Shown here: positions 7,752 to 16,611 of the stretch, one piece after another | Numbering within the stretch: the first letter of the stretch is position 1 | Layout: the number at the start of each line of letters is the position of its first letter | Assembly (NCBI GenBank): GCA_900540235.1 | Contig: UQEY01000005.1 | Span: forward strand, 1 to 64,000 | Direction: 5' to 3' | Source: an uncultured Eubacteriales bacterium | Lineage (GTDB): Bacteria; Bacillota; Clostridia; Oscillospirales; Acutalibacteraceae | Length of the DNA stretch: 64,000 nucleotides | The notes under the pieces: model-generated | The model's database searches: none | Told to the model about the DNA's origin: nothing | The model's input: only the letters and a program-made list of their open reading frames with translations | Translations under genes and position numbers: made by a program

Positions 7752-8108
7752 TCATTTCATTTGTTTTTTTACTATATTATCAATTTGAGAACATACTTCA
7801 TAAAAGTTTTTATCAATATCATAATTAGAAAATCTTATAACTTTTAAATTCATATTTTCTAAATCTTTTGTTCTTTTATTATCTTGTACAATTTGTTTTT
7901 CATCAAAATGTTGACTACCGTCAAGTTCTATAACAAGTTTTGCTTTTGCACAATAAAAATCAACAATATATTCACCTATAGGTTTTTGGCGTTGAAATCT
8001 TATTTGATATGAATTTAAAAAAGTATACCAAAGTTTTCTTTCCCAAGGCGTCATATTTTTTCTTAATTGTTTTGCTTTTGAAACATTAGATTTATTATAT
8101 TCTTTCAT
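7752..8108 (-). CDS. DUF559 (Vsr-like, PD-(D/E)XK) nuclease-fold protein
   Basis: The 118-residue product has the DUF559 pattern: KQLRKNMTPWERKLWYTFLN, FQRQKPIGEYIVDFYC, KLVIELDGSQHF and VIRFSNYDI. The E-x-D core in VIELDGSQH is the likely metal-binding site of this restriction-like fold. The ATG at 8108 shares one base with the folE stop (TAATG), so it is coupled to folE; a longer reading to 8225 would lie inside folE. Biochemistry is unknown for most members. It separates folE from folP and is bordered by an F1 element, which suggests it arrived later. Confidence 0.85.
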   Translation of the reverse strand: MKEYNKSNVSKAKQLRKNMTPWERKLWYTFLNSYQIRFQRQKPIGEYIVDFYCAKAKLVIELDGSQHFDEKQIVQDNKRTKDLENMNLKVIRFSNYDIDKNFYEVCSQIDNIVKKQMK

Positions 8109-8665
8109 TATTTTAAAAGTGATAATACTTCTGCTCTTGATTTTGCATCGCTTCGCATAATGCCACGAAGGGCGGAGGTTTGAGTTTTTGCTCCTGCGGC
8201 ACGGGCACCACGCATTGTCATACACATATGCTCGGCTTCCATAATAACCGCAACACCCTTTGGCTGAAGATTTTCGTTAAGAAAATCGGCAACATCGCTC
8301 GTAAGCCTTTCCTGAACCTGCGGCTTTTTTGCAAAATTATCAACAATTCTTGCAAGTTTTGAAAGGCCTATAATTTTGTTATCACTCGGAATATAAGCAA
8401 TATGAGCTTTGCCGAAGAAAGGCAAAAGATGATGTTCACACATTGAATAAAACGGAATATCTTTAACTATTACCATTTCGTCATTTGACTGCTCGTCAAA
8501 AAGCTTTATGTGTTGTTTTGGGTCTTCAGTCAAACCTGCAAATATTTCTTCATACATATTTGCAACTCTTTTCGGCGTTTCAAGCAAACCCTCACGATTT
8601 GGGTCTTCACCTACTGCAATTAATATTTCTTTTACTGCGTTTTCAATTTTTTCTTTATCCATCAT
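8108..8665 (-). CDS. folE: GTP cyclohydrolase I
   Basis: The 185-residue product is a FolE1-type enzyme opening folate synthesis. GLLETPKRVANMY, PFYSMCEHHLLPF (zinc Cys and His), KIIGLSKLARIVD, PQVQERLTSDVADFL and the second zinc Cys in EAEHMCMTMRGA are all present. The ATG at 8665 is followed at once by another ATG; AGGAG is two to five bases away, so the second (8662) may be the real start. It is first in the leftward fol cluster. Confidence 0.95.
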   Translation of the reverse strand: MMDKEKIENAVKEILIAVGEDPNREGLLETPKRVANMYEEIFAGLTEDPKQHIKLFDEQSNDEMVIVKDIPFYSMCEHHLLPFFGKAHIAYIPSDNKIIGLSKLARIVDNFAKKPQVQERLTSDVADFLNENLQPKGVAVIMEAEHMCMTMRGARAAGAKTQTSALRGIMRSDAKSRAEVLSLLK

Positions 8666-8670
8666 ATCTC

Positions 8671-9591
8671 CTACTTAACAAAATAATCTTTTGCGCTTTG
8701 TAATGTTTCTTTTGTAATCTTATTATTTTTATATTTTACAGGTGCACCGTATAGGCTCACTCCGTTTTGATTGTTGCACAAAACATTTATTGCGTCTTCC
8801 GCACCGGAATAATCTCTTACGGTAATATTGGTATTTGATTTTGTAACCAAATCTTGGAAAAATTGCTCTTTCTTTTCGTAATTATTCGCATTAATTTGTT
8901 TTGAAAGTGAATTTAAAAGCAAATCATTGGCAGAAGCCTGAGTTTTGTTTGATTCTAAATAATATCTTACTAAATTAACAACCTGAGTTCCTTTTAATGT
9001 TTGTTCACCCGATTTAACTCTTACGGTATAAGGTACATTTGACTTGCTGTTTCTATATCTTATATCCTGAGCAAAAGCATAGTTTACACTGCCTAATTCA
9101 TCAAAATATTCGCAAAATTTATCACGCTCAAAATCAATATAATAATCAAACTTAACGCTCATCATACTTTCAACGGCAGTTTTAACATTAATTACCCCCG
9201 AATTTGAATAAATATATCCAAGCGTACTTCCGTCATATTCCGTTGATGATTTAAGCGTGCAAACTTTATAACTCACATTATCAAGGTCAACTTGCAAAAG
9301 TTCTACAAACAAAAGATTGTTGTCGTCCGACACAGTTATTATATAATTTGTTTTTCCGCTCACTTGAGGCAAAACAACTTCATGCTCGGTTGTTTCAACC
9401 GTAGTTGACAAATCTTCCGGTTCAAAAAATTTTTTTGCGCTGAAATCATTTTTTGCGCCGACAACAAACAAAAATATTACCGAAAAAATAACTATTACTA
9501 CCAAGGCAATAATAAGAATTTTTTGCTCGGTAGACTTTTCTTTATTTGTTTTTGAAAAAAATATATCTCCTCTGTTTTTAAAAATTCTCAT
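8671..9591 (-). CDS. Membrane-anchored protein with degenerate LCP-like domain
   Basis: The 306-residue product has a short cytoplasmic start, one transmembrane helix (about 24-45) and an extracytoplasmic part. The order of elements recalls LytR-CpsA-Psr domains: TNYIITVSDDN, VINVKTAVESMMSVKFDYYIDFERDKFCEYFDELGSV, then LKGTQVVNLVRYYLES near the place where LCP proteins have LNGxQALxYxRxR. The LCP catalytic arginines and the Asp of the D-S-R region are not recognisable, so it is probably not an active ligase. This assignment is inference from pattern; a true LCP protein lies at 19805-21424. It is transcribed away from dnaA. Confidence 0.6.
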   Translation of the reverse strand: MRIFKNRGDIFFSKTNKEKSTEQKILIIALVVIVIFSVIFLFVVGAKNDFSAKKFFEPEDLSTTVETTEHEVVLPQVSGKTNYIITVSDDNNLLFVELLQVDLDNVSYKVCTLKSSTEYDGSTLGYIYSNSGVINVKTAVESMMSVKFDYYIDFERDKFCEYFDELGSVNYAFAQDIRYRNSKSNVPYTVRVKSGEQTLKGTQVVNLVRYYLESNKTQASANDLLLNSLSKQINANNYEKKEQFFQDLVTKSNTNITVRDYSGAEDAINVLCNNQNGVSLYGAPVKYKNNKITKETLQSAKDYFVK

Positions 9592-9714
9592 TAGGCACCT
9601 CCTTTTGGTTTATTATACAATATAGTATTTTATTTTACAACTGTAATTAAAATTATTTACTATATTATTTAATATATTCTATATAATAATATATATAAAT
9701 ATTTAAATTAAGTA

Positions 9715-9743
9715 TTGATTAAATACATTTTATATGGTAATAT
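9715..9743 (+). promoter_or_regulatory. Candidate dnaA promoter
   Basis: TTGATT (9715-9720), 17 bases, TAATAT (9738-9743) lie in the very AT-rich dnaA upstream region (9592-9812). No clear DnaA box is seen there, in contrast to the dnaA-dnaN gap. Confidence 0.5.
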
Positions 9744-9812
9744 AAACTACATATGAATAATTAATTTGGAGTATTGTATTTTTAGGTAAAATACGGAGGT
9801 AAAAAAGATTAA

Positions 9813-11174
9813 ATGGATTCCTTTAACGAGATTTGGGAAGCTGTTCTTGCCTATTGTAAAGAGAGGGTAACTGAAACAGCATATAATTTATGGATAAAAA
9901 AGACTGAATTTGTCAGCTTTGACGCCGCTACAATTACATTAAGGCTTCAAAGTTCAATGTATATGAATGTTGTTGTGTCGCAATACGGTCCTATGTTCAG
10001 TGAAGCGTTTGCTCAAATTATGGGCTTTGATGTAAAAATAAAATATATTTGTGCAGAAGATGAAAAGGTAAGCGACAACAGTAATAATAACGAAGAACAC
10101 AAATTTTATCAGGATAAAAAACATTTAGAAGATTATAAAAACGAACAATATACATTTGAAAACTTTATTGTTGGCGCATCAAATAAATTTGCTTATGCTG
10201 CGGCTAAAGCAGTTGCCTCCGACCCTCTTAATTCTAAGGGTTCATTTAGAAATTACAACCCGTTTTTTATTTACGGTAATTCGGGTCTTGGCAAAACGCA
10301 CCTTTTAAATGCCATTTGTCACGAGGTTAAAAAAAATTATCCTGAAATGAATATACTTTATATCCGTGCCGAGCAGTTTGTTAACGAATTTATGCAGGCA
10401 CTTCAATATAAAACCACGGATGAATTTCACGAAAAGTTCAGAAACAATATTGATTTTCTTTTAATTGACGATATTCAGTTTATTGCAAATAAAGAATCAA
10501 CGGTTGAAGAATTTTTCCATACATTTGATACACTCGTTTCAAACGGAAAGCAGGTTGTTGTCACTTCCGACCGTCCGCCAAAAGATATTCAGTCTATTAC
10601 TGACAGGCTTCAATCACGATTTGAAGACGGACTTCTTGCAGACATTCAACCTCCGGAATATGAAACAAGATGTGAAATAATTAAACGCAAAGCTATGATG
10701 CTTAATTTTGAAATACCGGAACCGGTTGTTAACTACATAGCAGAAAAAGTTAAATCAAATATTCGTCAGCTTGAAGGCGTAACAAAAAAACTTTACGCTT
10801 ATTGTGACATTAACCAGCACACACCTACCATTGCACTTGCTCAAAATGTTGTTAAGGTAGTAATGGAGGATACTCAACCGCTTCCTGTTACAATTCAAAA
10901 AATAGTTGAAGAAGTAAGCAGAACAACGGGCATTTCGGTTGACGATATTTACAGCAAACTTCAAAAAGCAAACATTTCTCACGCTCGTAAAATTACATTT
11001 TATGTAGTAAGAAAAGTTACAAATATGAGTTATGAGGATATCGGCGCAGAATTTAAAAAGCACCATTCAACCGTAATGTATAACATTGACCAGATTGAAA
11101 AGGAAATTGAAACCGATTCAAAACTTGCAAGGCAAATTCAAGACATTATTTCAAATGTTAAGAGCGGACAGTAA
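9813..11174 (+). CDS. dnaA: Chromosomal replication initiator DnaA
   Basis: The 453-residue product has domain I (about 1-80), a short Asn/Lys-rich linker (about 85-112), the AAA+ domain with Walker A GNSGLGKT (155-162) and Walker B LLIDDIQFI, and the C-terminal DnaA-box-binding domain with the signature IGAEFKKHHSTVMYNI. It binds and unwinds oriC. GGAGG lies upstream of the ATG. The gene faces right and is divergent from the LCP-like gene; dnaN follows after the origin sequence. Confidence 0.98.
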   Translation: MDSFNEIWEAVLAYCKERVTETAYNLWIKKTEFVSFDAATITLRLQSSMYMNVVVSQYGPMFSEAFAQIMGFDVKIKYICAEDEKVSDNSNNNEEHKFYQDKKHLEDYKNEQYTFENFIVGASNKFAYAAAKAVASDPLNSKGSFRNYNPFFIYGNSGLGKTHLLNAICHEVKKNYPEMNILYIRAEQFVNEFMQALQYKTTDEFHEKFRNNIDFLLIDDIQFIANKESTVEEFFHTFDTLVSNGKQVVVTSDRPPKDIQSITDRLQSRFEDGLLADIQPPEYETRCEIIKRKAMMLNFEIPEPVVNYIAEKVKSNIRQLEGVTKKLYAYCDINQHTPTIALAQNVVKVVMEDTQPLPVTIQKIVEEVSRTTGISVDDIYSKLQKANISHARKITFYVVRKVTNMSYEDIGAEFKKHHSTVMYNIDQIEKEIETDSKLARQIQDIISNVKSGQ

Positions 11175-11429
11175 TATTACAACTATTTTTAGAAAAAAAT
11201 ATAATAAATTTTACACATCTTTTTAAACAATTAACATTAAATTTTCCGCAATGATTGTGGAAAAAAATATTTTTACACAATGTCAACAATTTCTACACAA
11301 AACGATTTTTGAAAATTTTCAGCGTGAAAACGGCTTAAATAAAAGAAAAAATGAATTTTCAGCAGTTTCCACACCCTATACTACTACTACTATAAGATAA
11401 ATCTATAGATAGACGGAGGATAACAAAAA
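11175..11429. other. oriC: Replication origin (oriC), dnaA-dnaN intergenic
   Basis: DnaA-box-like nonamers are TTTTACACA (11209-11217), TTTTCCACA on the minus strand (11256-11264), TTTTACACA (11271-11279), TTCTACACA (11291-11299) and GTTTCCACA (11365-11373). The last is followed by CCC and a TAC-trinucleotide tract. The position between dnaA and dnaN and the change of gene strand bias around it agree with a Bacillus-type origin. Confidence 0.9.
11365..11394 (+). other. Basal unwinding element: DnaA box, CCC, DnaA-trio tract
   Basis: GTTTCCACA (11365-11373) is followed by CCC (11374-11376) and TATACTACTACTACTATA (11377-11394). The complement reads as repeated 3'-GAT-5' trios, on which DnaA filaments assemble in B. 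subtilis. The layout and spacing match that model closely. Confidence 0.85.
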
Positions 11430-12542
11430 ATGAAATTTACCTGTAACACAAAGGAATTGAGTGAAGCATGCTCAAATGTTATGAGAGCGGTAAGTACCAA
11501 AGTTACTATTCCTACAATAGAGGGTATACTTATGGAATGTGGCTCTGATACATTAAGTCTTACCGGTTATGATTTTGAATTTGGTATCAACACAACTCTT
11601 GAAGCAAGTGTTGTTGAACCGGGTGCGATTGTTATTAATGCAAAAATAATCAGCGACATTATAAGAAAGCTTCCTGAGGGTAAAGTTACATTTGAAATAA
11701 GCGGCACATCTGTTTCAATTATCAGCGGTGCGGCACAATATAACATTTCGGGTATTGATGCCGACGATTATCCTGAACTTCCGTCTGTTTCCGGCGGTTA
11801 TCCTTTATTTTTAAATCAAAATGTGCTTCAAAATATGGTTTCGCAAACTCTTTTTGCAGTTGCGGACAATGAAGCATCAAAGCCTGTACATACCGGTCTT
11901 AAATTTGAACTTACTCAAAATCAGTTAAGGCTTGTAGGTGTTGACGGTTACAGACTTGCTGTAAGAACCGAAACAGTTAAATATGACGGCGAAGATATTA
12001 ATTTTATTGTTCCTAAAAAAACAATAAGAGAACTTATTAAACTTTTCTCAACTGAGAGCGAAAAAGATATTTCTATCAGTGTCGGCAAAAGGCATATAGT
12101 TTTTGATGTTGATAATTACAGCATTATAAGCCGTTTACTTGACGGTGATTTTCTTGATTACAATGCCGCTATTCCTAAAACCTGCAACACAACAGTGCTT
12201 ATTAATACTCAGGATGCGCTCAACTGCATTGAAAGAACACTTCCTGTTATTGAAAATGACAAGAAAAACCCTATCAGATGTTTATTTGACGCAGATGAGA
12301 TGAGAGTTTCAACGGTATCAAGCATAGGCAGAGTTGTTAACTACACTCATGCAAATGTAAGCGGTGACAGAGTTGAAATAGGTTTTAACTCAAAATTTGT
12401 GCTCGACGCACTTCACGCAGCAGATACAGACCAAGTAAGAATTGAACTCGGCGGTGCGGTAAGCCCTGCAAAAGTTATGCCTATTAACGATGACTCTTTC
12501 TTATTCTTAGTATTACCAATGAGGCTTAAAAATGAAAATTAA
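11430..12542 (+). CDS. dnaN: DNA polymerase III sliding clamp (beta subunit)
   Basis: The 370-residue product has the three-domain beta-clamp layout, with KVTIPTIEGILME at the start, GLKFELTQNQLRLVGVDGYRLAVR in domain II and the C-terminal VMPINDDSFLFLVLPMRL. It is the processivity clamp of the replicative polymerase. GGAGG precedes the ATG. Its 3' end overlaps the S4 gene by 11 bases. Confidence 0.97.
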   Translation: MKFTCNTKELSEACSNVMRAVSTKVTIPTIEGILMECGSDTLSLTGYDFEFGINTTLEASVVEPGAIVINAKIISDIIRKLPEGKVTFEISGTSVSIISGAAQYNISGIDADDYPELPSVSGGYPLFLNQNVLQNMVSQTLFAVADNEASKPVHTGLKFELTQNQLRLVGVDGYRLAVRTETVKYDGEDINFIVPKKTIRELIKLFSTESEKDISISVGKRHIVFDVDNYSIISRLLDGDFLDYNAAIPKTCNTTVLINTQDALNCIERTLPVIENDKKNPIRCLFDADEMRVSTVSSIGRVVNYTHANVSGDRVEIGFNSKFVLDALHAADTDQVRIELGGAVSPAKVMPINDDSFLFLVLPMRLKNEN

Positions 12543-12783
12543 AGCAAAAGCAACTCCGAGAAAAAATGAAAATGTAAAGATTACTACCGAATTTATCAGG
12601 CTTGACGCTTTTTTAAAATTTAAAGGCATTGCAGAAACCGGCGGTCAGGCAAAAACTTTTATTCAAGACGGAATAGTTAAAGTCAACGGTGAAACCTGCA
12701 CAGCAAGGGGCAAAAAAATTCACGGCGGCGACACTGTTTCTATCTTTTCGGTAGATTATAAAATTATTACAGATGAAAATTAA
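12532..12783 (+). CDS. S4-domain RNA-binding protein (YaaA/RlbA family)
   Basis: The 83-residue product has an S4 fold: RLDAFLKFKGIAETGGQAKTFI, then GIVKVNGETCTARGKKI. This small protein is conserved between dnaN and recF in Firmicutes and is thought to act in ribosome biogenesis. It overlaps dnaN by 11 bases and recF by 11 bases, so all three are translated from one transcript. Confidence 0.92.
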   Translation: MKIKAKATPRKNENVKITTEFIRLDAFLKFKGIAETGGQAKTFIQDGIVKVNGETCTARGKKIHGGDTVSIFSVDYKIITDEN

Positions 12784-13864
12784 TTCGATTGAAATTGAAA
12801 ATTTCAGAAATATAGATAATTTAAAACTTGATTTTGATAATGTAAACATAATTTACGGTGAAAATGCGCAGGGAAAAACAAATTTGATTGAAGCAATTTA
12901 TCTTTTTACCGGAAGCAAAAGTTTCAGAGGGGTTAGGGATAAAGAACTTGTTAAGTTTGATAAAGAACAGGCAAAGCTAAAAATTGAATTTGAAAACAAA
13001 GTAAGAAAACAAACTGCTGAACTTATTATTAAAGGCAGAAGAAATGCTAAGCTTAACGGAGTTGAAAAAAAGAGTGCAACATCACTCGGAGATGAACTTA
13101 AAGCTGTTATTTTTTCACCTGTTCACCTTTCAATGGTAAAAGACGGTCCGAGTGAGAGGCGCAAATTTATTGACAATTCACTTTGCCAACTTAAATCTAA
13201 TTACAGAAGCGTGCTTAAAGAATACAATCGTTGTTTAGCTCAAAGAAATATGCTTTTAAAAGATATGAGTAAAAACAGTAATCTTGAAGATATGCTTTAC
13301 ATTTGGGATAAAAATATTGCAAAATCGGGTGCAAAAATAATTTATCAAAGGAAAAAATATATTGAAGCACTTCTTCCCTATGCCATAGAAATTTTTGACG
13401 GTTTGTCAAAAGGGAGAGAAAAGATTGATTTAAAGCTTCAATGCGGTTTTGATGTAGCTGATTTAAGCGTCGGTGACATTGAAAACGAACTTGTTAAGCA
13501 ACTGATAAACAGCAGAAATAACGATATATTAAACAAAATAACTACCATAGGTCCGCACAGGGACGATATGGAAATATTAATTAACGGTAAAAGTGCAAGG
13601 CTTTATGCGTCGCAAGGTCAGCAAAGAAGTTGTGTGCTTGCGCTTAAACTTGCGGAAGCAAGCCTGCTTAAAGAAATGACTGATGATGAACCTCTTGCAC
13701 TTCTTGATGATGTTATGAGTGAACTTGATGAATCAAGGCAAGATTATATACTTAATCACATTAAAAATTGGCAGGTATTTATTACTTGTTGTGATGCAAA
13801 TACTGTTTTAAGACTGAAAAAAGGCAAAACTTTTCATATTGAAAACGGTAGGTGTATAGAATAA
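12773..13864 (+). CDS. recF: DNA replication and repair protein RecF
   Basis: The 363-residue SMC-like ATPase has Walker A GENAQGKTNLIEAIY near residue 30, the ABC signature SQGQQRSCVLALKLAE and Walker B PLALLDDVMSELDESR. It loads RecA at gapped DNA with RecO and RecR. Its start lies inside the S4 gene and its TAA shares a base with the next ATG. Confidence 0.97.
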   Translation: MKINSIEIENFRNIDNLKLDFDNVNIIYGENAQGKTNLIEAIYLFTGSKSFRGVRDKELVKFDKEQAKLKIEFENKVRKQTAELIIKGRRNAKLNGVEKKSATSLGDELKAVIFSPVHLSMVKDGPSERRKFIDNSLCQLKSNYRSVLKEYNRCLAQRNMLLKDMSKNSNLEDMLYIWDKNIAKSGAKIIYQRKKYIEALLPYAIEIFDGLSKGREKIDLKLQCGFDVADLSVGDIENELVKQLINSRNNDILNKITTIGPHRDDMEILINGKSARLYASQGQQRSCVLALKLAEASLLKEMTDDEPLALLDDVMSELDESRQDYILNHIKNWQVFITCCDANTVLRLKKGKTFHIENGRCIE

Positions 13865-14109
13865 TGTATATTTATCTCGGCGGTGACACCGTTATTAAAA
13901 GCGATGACATAATCGGTATTTTTGATATGGATACATCAACGGTAAATAAAGCAAGCCGTGATTATCTTTCAAAAAGTGAAAAAGATAAAAAAGTAATTTA
14001 TGTAAACTTTGAACTTCCTAAAAGTTTTATTGTTTGCAAAGAAAATATATATGTTTGCCCGCTTAATACTTCAACCTTATTAAAGAGAATTAACAAGGGC
14101 AAAAAGTAA
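13864..14109 (+). CDS. remB: DUF370 / RemB-like extracellular matrix regulator
   Basis: The 81-residue product starts MYIYLGGDTVIKSDDIIGIFDMDTS and fits the DUF370 family (RemA/RemB, YaaB), DNA-binding matrix regulators encoded between recF and gyrB in many Firmicutes. The ATG at 13864 overlaps the recF stop (TAATG); an in-frame GTG at 13852 is inside recF and less likely. Confidence 0.88.
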   Translation: MYIYLGGDTVIKSDDIIGIFDMDTSTVNKASRDYLSKSEKDKKVIYVNFELPKSFIVCKENIYVCPLNTSTLLKRINKGKK

Positions 14110-14155
14110 ATTAATTATAATCTTAGCATTTTGCTAAAAGGAGAATTAAATCAAT

Positions 14156-16117
14156 ATGAGCGAAGAAGAAAACAAGATTGAACTTGAAGAAGCTGACATT
14201 GACACAACGGTAACCGAAGAATATTCGGCAAAAGATATTCAGGTACTTGAGGGTCTTGAAGCTGTTCGTAAAAGACCGGGTATGTATATCGGTTCAACAG
14301 GACCGAGAGGGCTTCACCACTTGGTTTATGAAATTGTAGATAACTCTATTGACGAAGCACTTGCAGGCGTATGTACACACATTGAGTGTAATATTTTACC
14401 TGGTGACATTATTGAAGTTAAGGATAACGGTAGAGGTATTCCTACAGGTATTAATGAAAAAACAGGTCTTCCGGCAGTAACCGTTGTTCTTACGGTTCTT
14501 CACGCAGGCGGTAAGTTTGGCGGTTCGGGCTATAAGGTTTCGGGCGGTTTGCACGGCGTTGGTTCGTCTGTTGTTAATGCACTTAGTGAATGGCTTGAAG
14601 TTGAAGTAACCCAAAACGGTCATATTTACAGTCAAAAGTTTGAAAGAGGTAAGCCGGTCAACGACTTACATATTATTGCCGACCATGACGGTCACGGTAC
14701 TACTATCAGGTTTAAGGCTGACGCTGAAATATTCCGGGAAACGACTGTTTACGATTATGAAATTCTTGCAAGAAGACTCAGAGAGCAGGCATTTCTTAAC
14801 GCAGGTCTTTCAATCACTCTTACAGATAAAAGAGGAGATGAAGACAGCGGGGAAGAATTTTGTTATGTAGGCGGTATTAAATCTTTCGTAGAATATATCA
14901 ATACAAGCCGTGGACTTAATCCTATTCAGGATGAGGTTATCCATCTTTCAACAACCAAGGGCGACAGAAGTGCAGAGGTTGCACTTTGCTACACCGATTC
15001 ATATAACGAAACTCTTTTGTCTTTTGCCAACAATATTAACACTATTGACGGCGGTACTCACGAAACAGGTTTTAAAACCGCACTTACAAGAGTATTTAAC
15101 GACTACGGCAAAAAATTTGGTATTCTTAAAGACAGTGATAAGAAGTTCAGCGGCGAAGATGTAAGAGAAGGTATAACGGCAGTTATCAGCGTTAAACTTA
15201 CAGAAGCTCAGTTTGAAGGTCAAACCAAGGGCAAACTCGGCAATACCGATATTACAGGTCTTGTGTCAACAATGCTTTATGAAAAGCTTATGACATATTT
15301 TGAAGAAAACCCTGCCGTTGCAAAAACTTTGCTTAACAAATCACTTGACGCTTCCCGTGCAAGAGAGGCAGCAAGAAGGGCGAGAGAAAACGCAAGAAGA
15401 AAATCTCCGCTTGAAAGTAACTCACTTCCGGGTAAACTTGCAGACTGTATCAGCAACGACCCGGAAAAATGCGAAATTTATATCGTCGAGGGTGATTCGG
15501 CAGGCGGTTCTGCAAAAGAAGGCAGAGATAAGCAACATATGGCTATCCTCCCTCTTTGGGGTAAAATGCTTAATGTTGAAAAAGCAAGAGTGGACAAGGT
15601 TATTACAAACGAAAAACTTGTTCCTGTTGTTATGGCACTCGGCACAGGCATAGGCGAAGATTTTGATATAAATAAACTCAGATATCACAAGATTATAATT
15701 ATGGCGGATGCCGATGTCGACGGTGCTCATATCAGAACGCTTCTTTTAACATTCTTTTTCAGGTATATGCCGCAGATTATTGAGGACGGTTATGTTTATC
15801 TTGCTCAGCCGCCGCTCTTTAAGGTTTCAAAGGGTAAAAAGAGCAGTTACGCATTTTCTGACGAAGAAAGGGACGCTAAGATTGCGGAACTCGGCGGTGA
15901 TTGCGACATTCAGCGTTATAAAGGTCTTGGTGAAATGGACCCTGAACAGCTTTGGGAAACAACAATGGACCCTGAGTTCAGAACTATGCTTCGTGTAACT
16001 ATTGAGGACGCACAAAGAGCAAGCGAAAACTTTTCTATTCTTATGGGTGACAATGTTGAACCGAGAAGAGAATTTATTGAAAAGAACGCAAAATTTGTTC
16101 AAAACTTGGATGTATAA
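14156..16117 (+). CDS. gyrB: DNA gyrase subunit B
   Basis: The 653-residue product has a GHKL ATPase domain (VDNSIDEALAG, DNGRGIPTG, GGLHGVGSSVVNALS), and a Toprim domain with EGDSAGGSAKEGRDK and DADVDGAHIRTLLL, ending with RYKGLGEMDPEQLWETTMDP. It supplies ATP hydrolysis for negative supercoiling. AAGGAG precedes the ATG, just after a small hairpin TTAGC-ATTTT-GCTAA (14122-14136). gyrA is about 1 kb downstream with two YcxB-like genes between. Confidence 0.98.
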   Translation: MSEEENKIELEEADIDTTVTEEYSAKDIQVLEGLEAVRKRPGMYIGSTGPRGLHHLVYEIVDNSIDEALAGVCTHIECNILPGDIIEVKDNGRGIPTGINEKTGLPAVTVVLTVLHAGGKFGGSGYKVSGGLHGVGSSVVNALSEWLEVEVTQNGHIYSQKFERGKPVNDLHIIADHDGHGTTIRFKADAEIFRETTVYDYEILARRLREQAFLNAGLSITLTDKRGDEDSGEEFCYVGGIKSFVEYINTSRGLNPIQDEVIHLSTTKGDRSAEVALCYTDSYNETLLSFANNINTIDGGTHETGFKTALTRVFNDYGKKFGILKDSDKKFSGEDVREGITAVISVKLTEAQFEGQTKGKLGNTDITGLVSTMLYEKLMTYFEENPAVAKTLLNKSLDASRAREAARRARENARRKSPLESNSLPGKLADCISNDPEKCEIYIVEGDSAGGSAKEGRDKQHMAILPLWGKMLNVEKARVDKVITNEKLVPVVMALGTGIGEDFDINKLRYHKIIIMADADVDGAHIRTLLLTFFFRYMPQIIEDGYVYLAQPPLFKVSKGKKSSYAFSDEERDAKIAELGGDCDIQRYKGLGEMDPEQLWETTMDPEFRTMLRVTIEDAQRASENFSILMGDNVEPRREFIEKNAKFVQNLDV

Positions 16118-16122
16118 AATTT

Positions 16123-16611
16123 ATGAAATTAACTTTTAAAATGACAGGTGAAGAATTTTATCACGGTTTTAAATATAAAATAGGCAAAACAGGTATGGGT
16201 GAAGCGGCGCAGGTAATTGTTATTTTAACAATAGTAATTGCTTTTGTTGTTCTTACCGCACTTAAAATGATTGATTTTTATTTGTCTGTATTTGTAATTT
16301 TGCTTGCGCTTTTTTATATTGTACAAATAGTTACAAATAAAAAAGGCGTTATCCGTGATTATGAAATGTCGCCTATTTTGAATGACGAACATACAATTAA
16401 CATTTATGATGAGGGTATAGAGCTTATAAACAGTTATGAAAAAGTTTATGCTCCGTGGCAAAGTATTTTTTCTTTTAAAGAAACAAGCAAAGAAATTATA
16501 ATTTTGCCGACTCTCAGCCGTGGCATTGCGGTTATAAATAAAGAAAGATATAACGGCAGTGAGCTTCAAAGCCTTATAAGCACATTGAAGTCAAAGGGGG
16601 TAAAAAGATGA
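16123..16611 (+). CDS. YcxB-like membrane protein 1
   Basis: The 162-residue product starts with a short strand-rich segment (MKLTFKMTGEEFYHG), has two adjacent transmembrane helices (about 29-72) and a C-terminal cytoplasmic YcxB-like domain with INIYDEGIELINSYEKVYAPWQSI, where W and a short basic patch fit PH-like bacterial domains. Function is unknown. It begins six bases after gyrB without a strong ribosome site and overlaps the next gene by four bases. Confidence 0.75.
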   Translation: MKLTFKMTGEEFYHGFKYKIGKTGMGEAAQVIVILTIVIAFVVLTALKMIDFYLSVFVILLALFYIVQIVTNKKGVIRDYEMSPILNDEHTINIYDEGIELINSYEKVYAPWQSIFSFKETSKEIIILPTLSRGIAVINKERYNGSELQSLISTLKSKGVKR

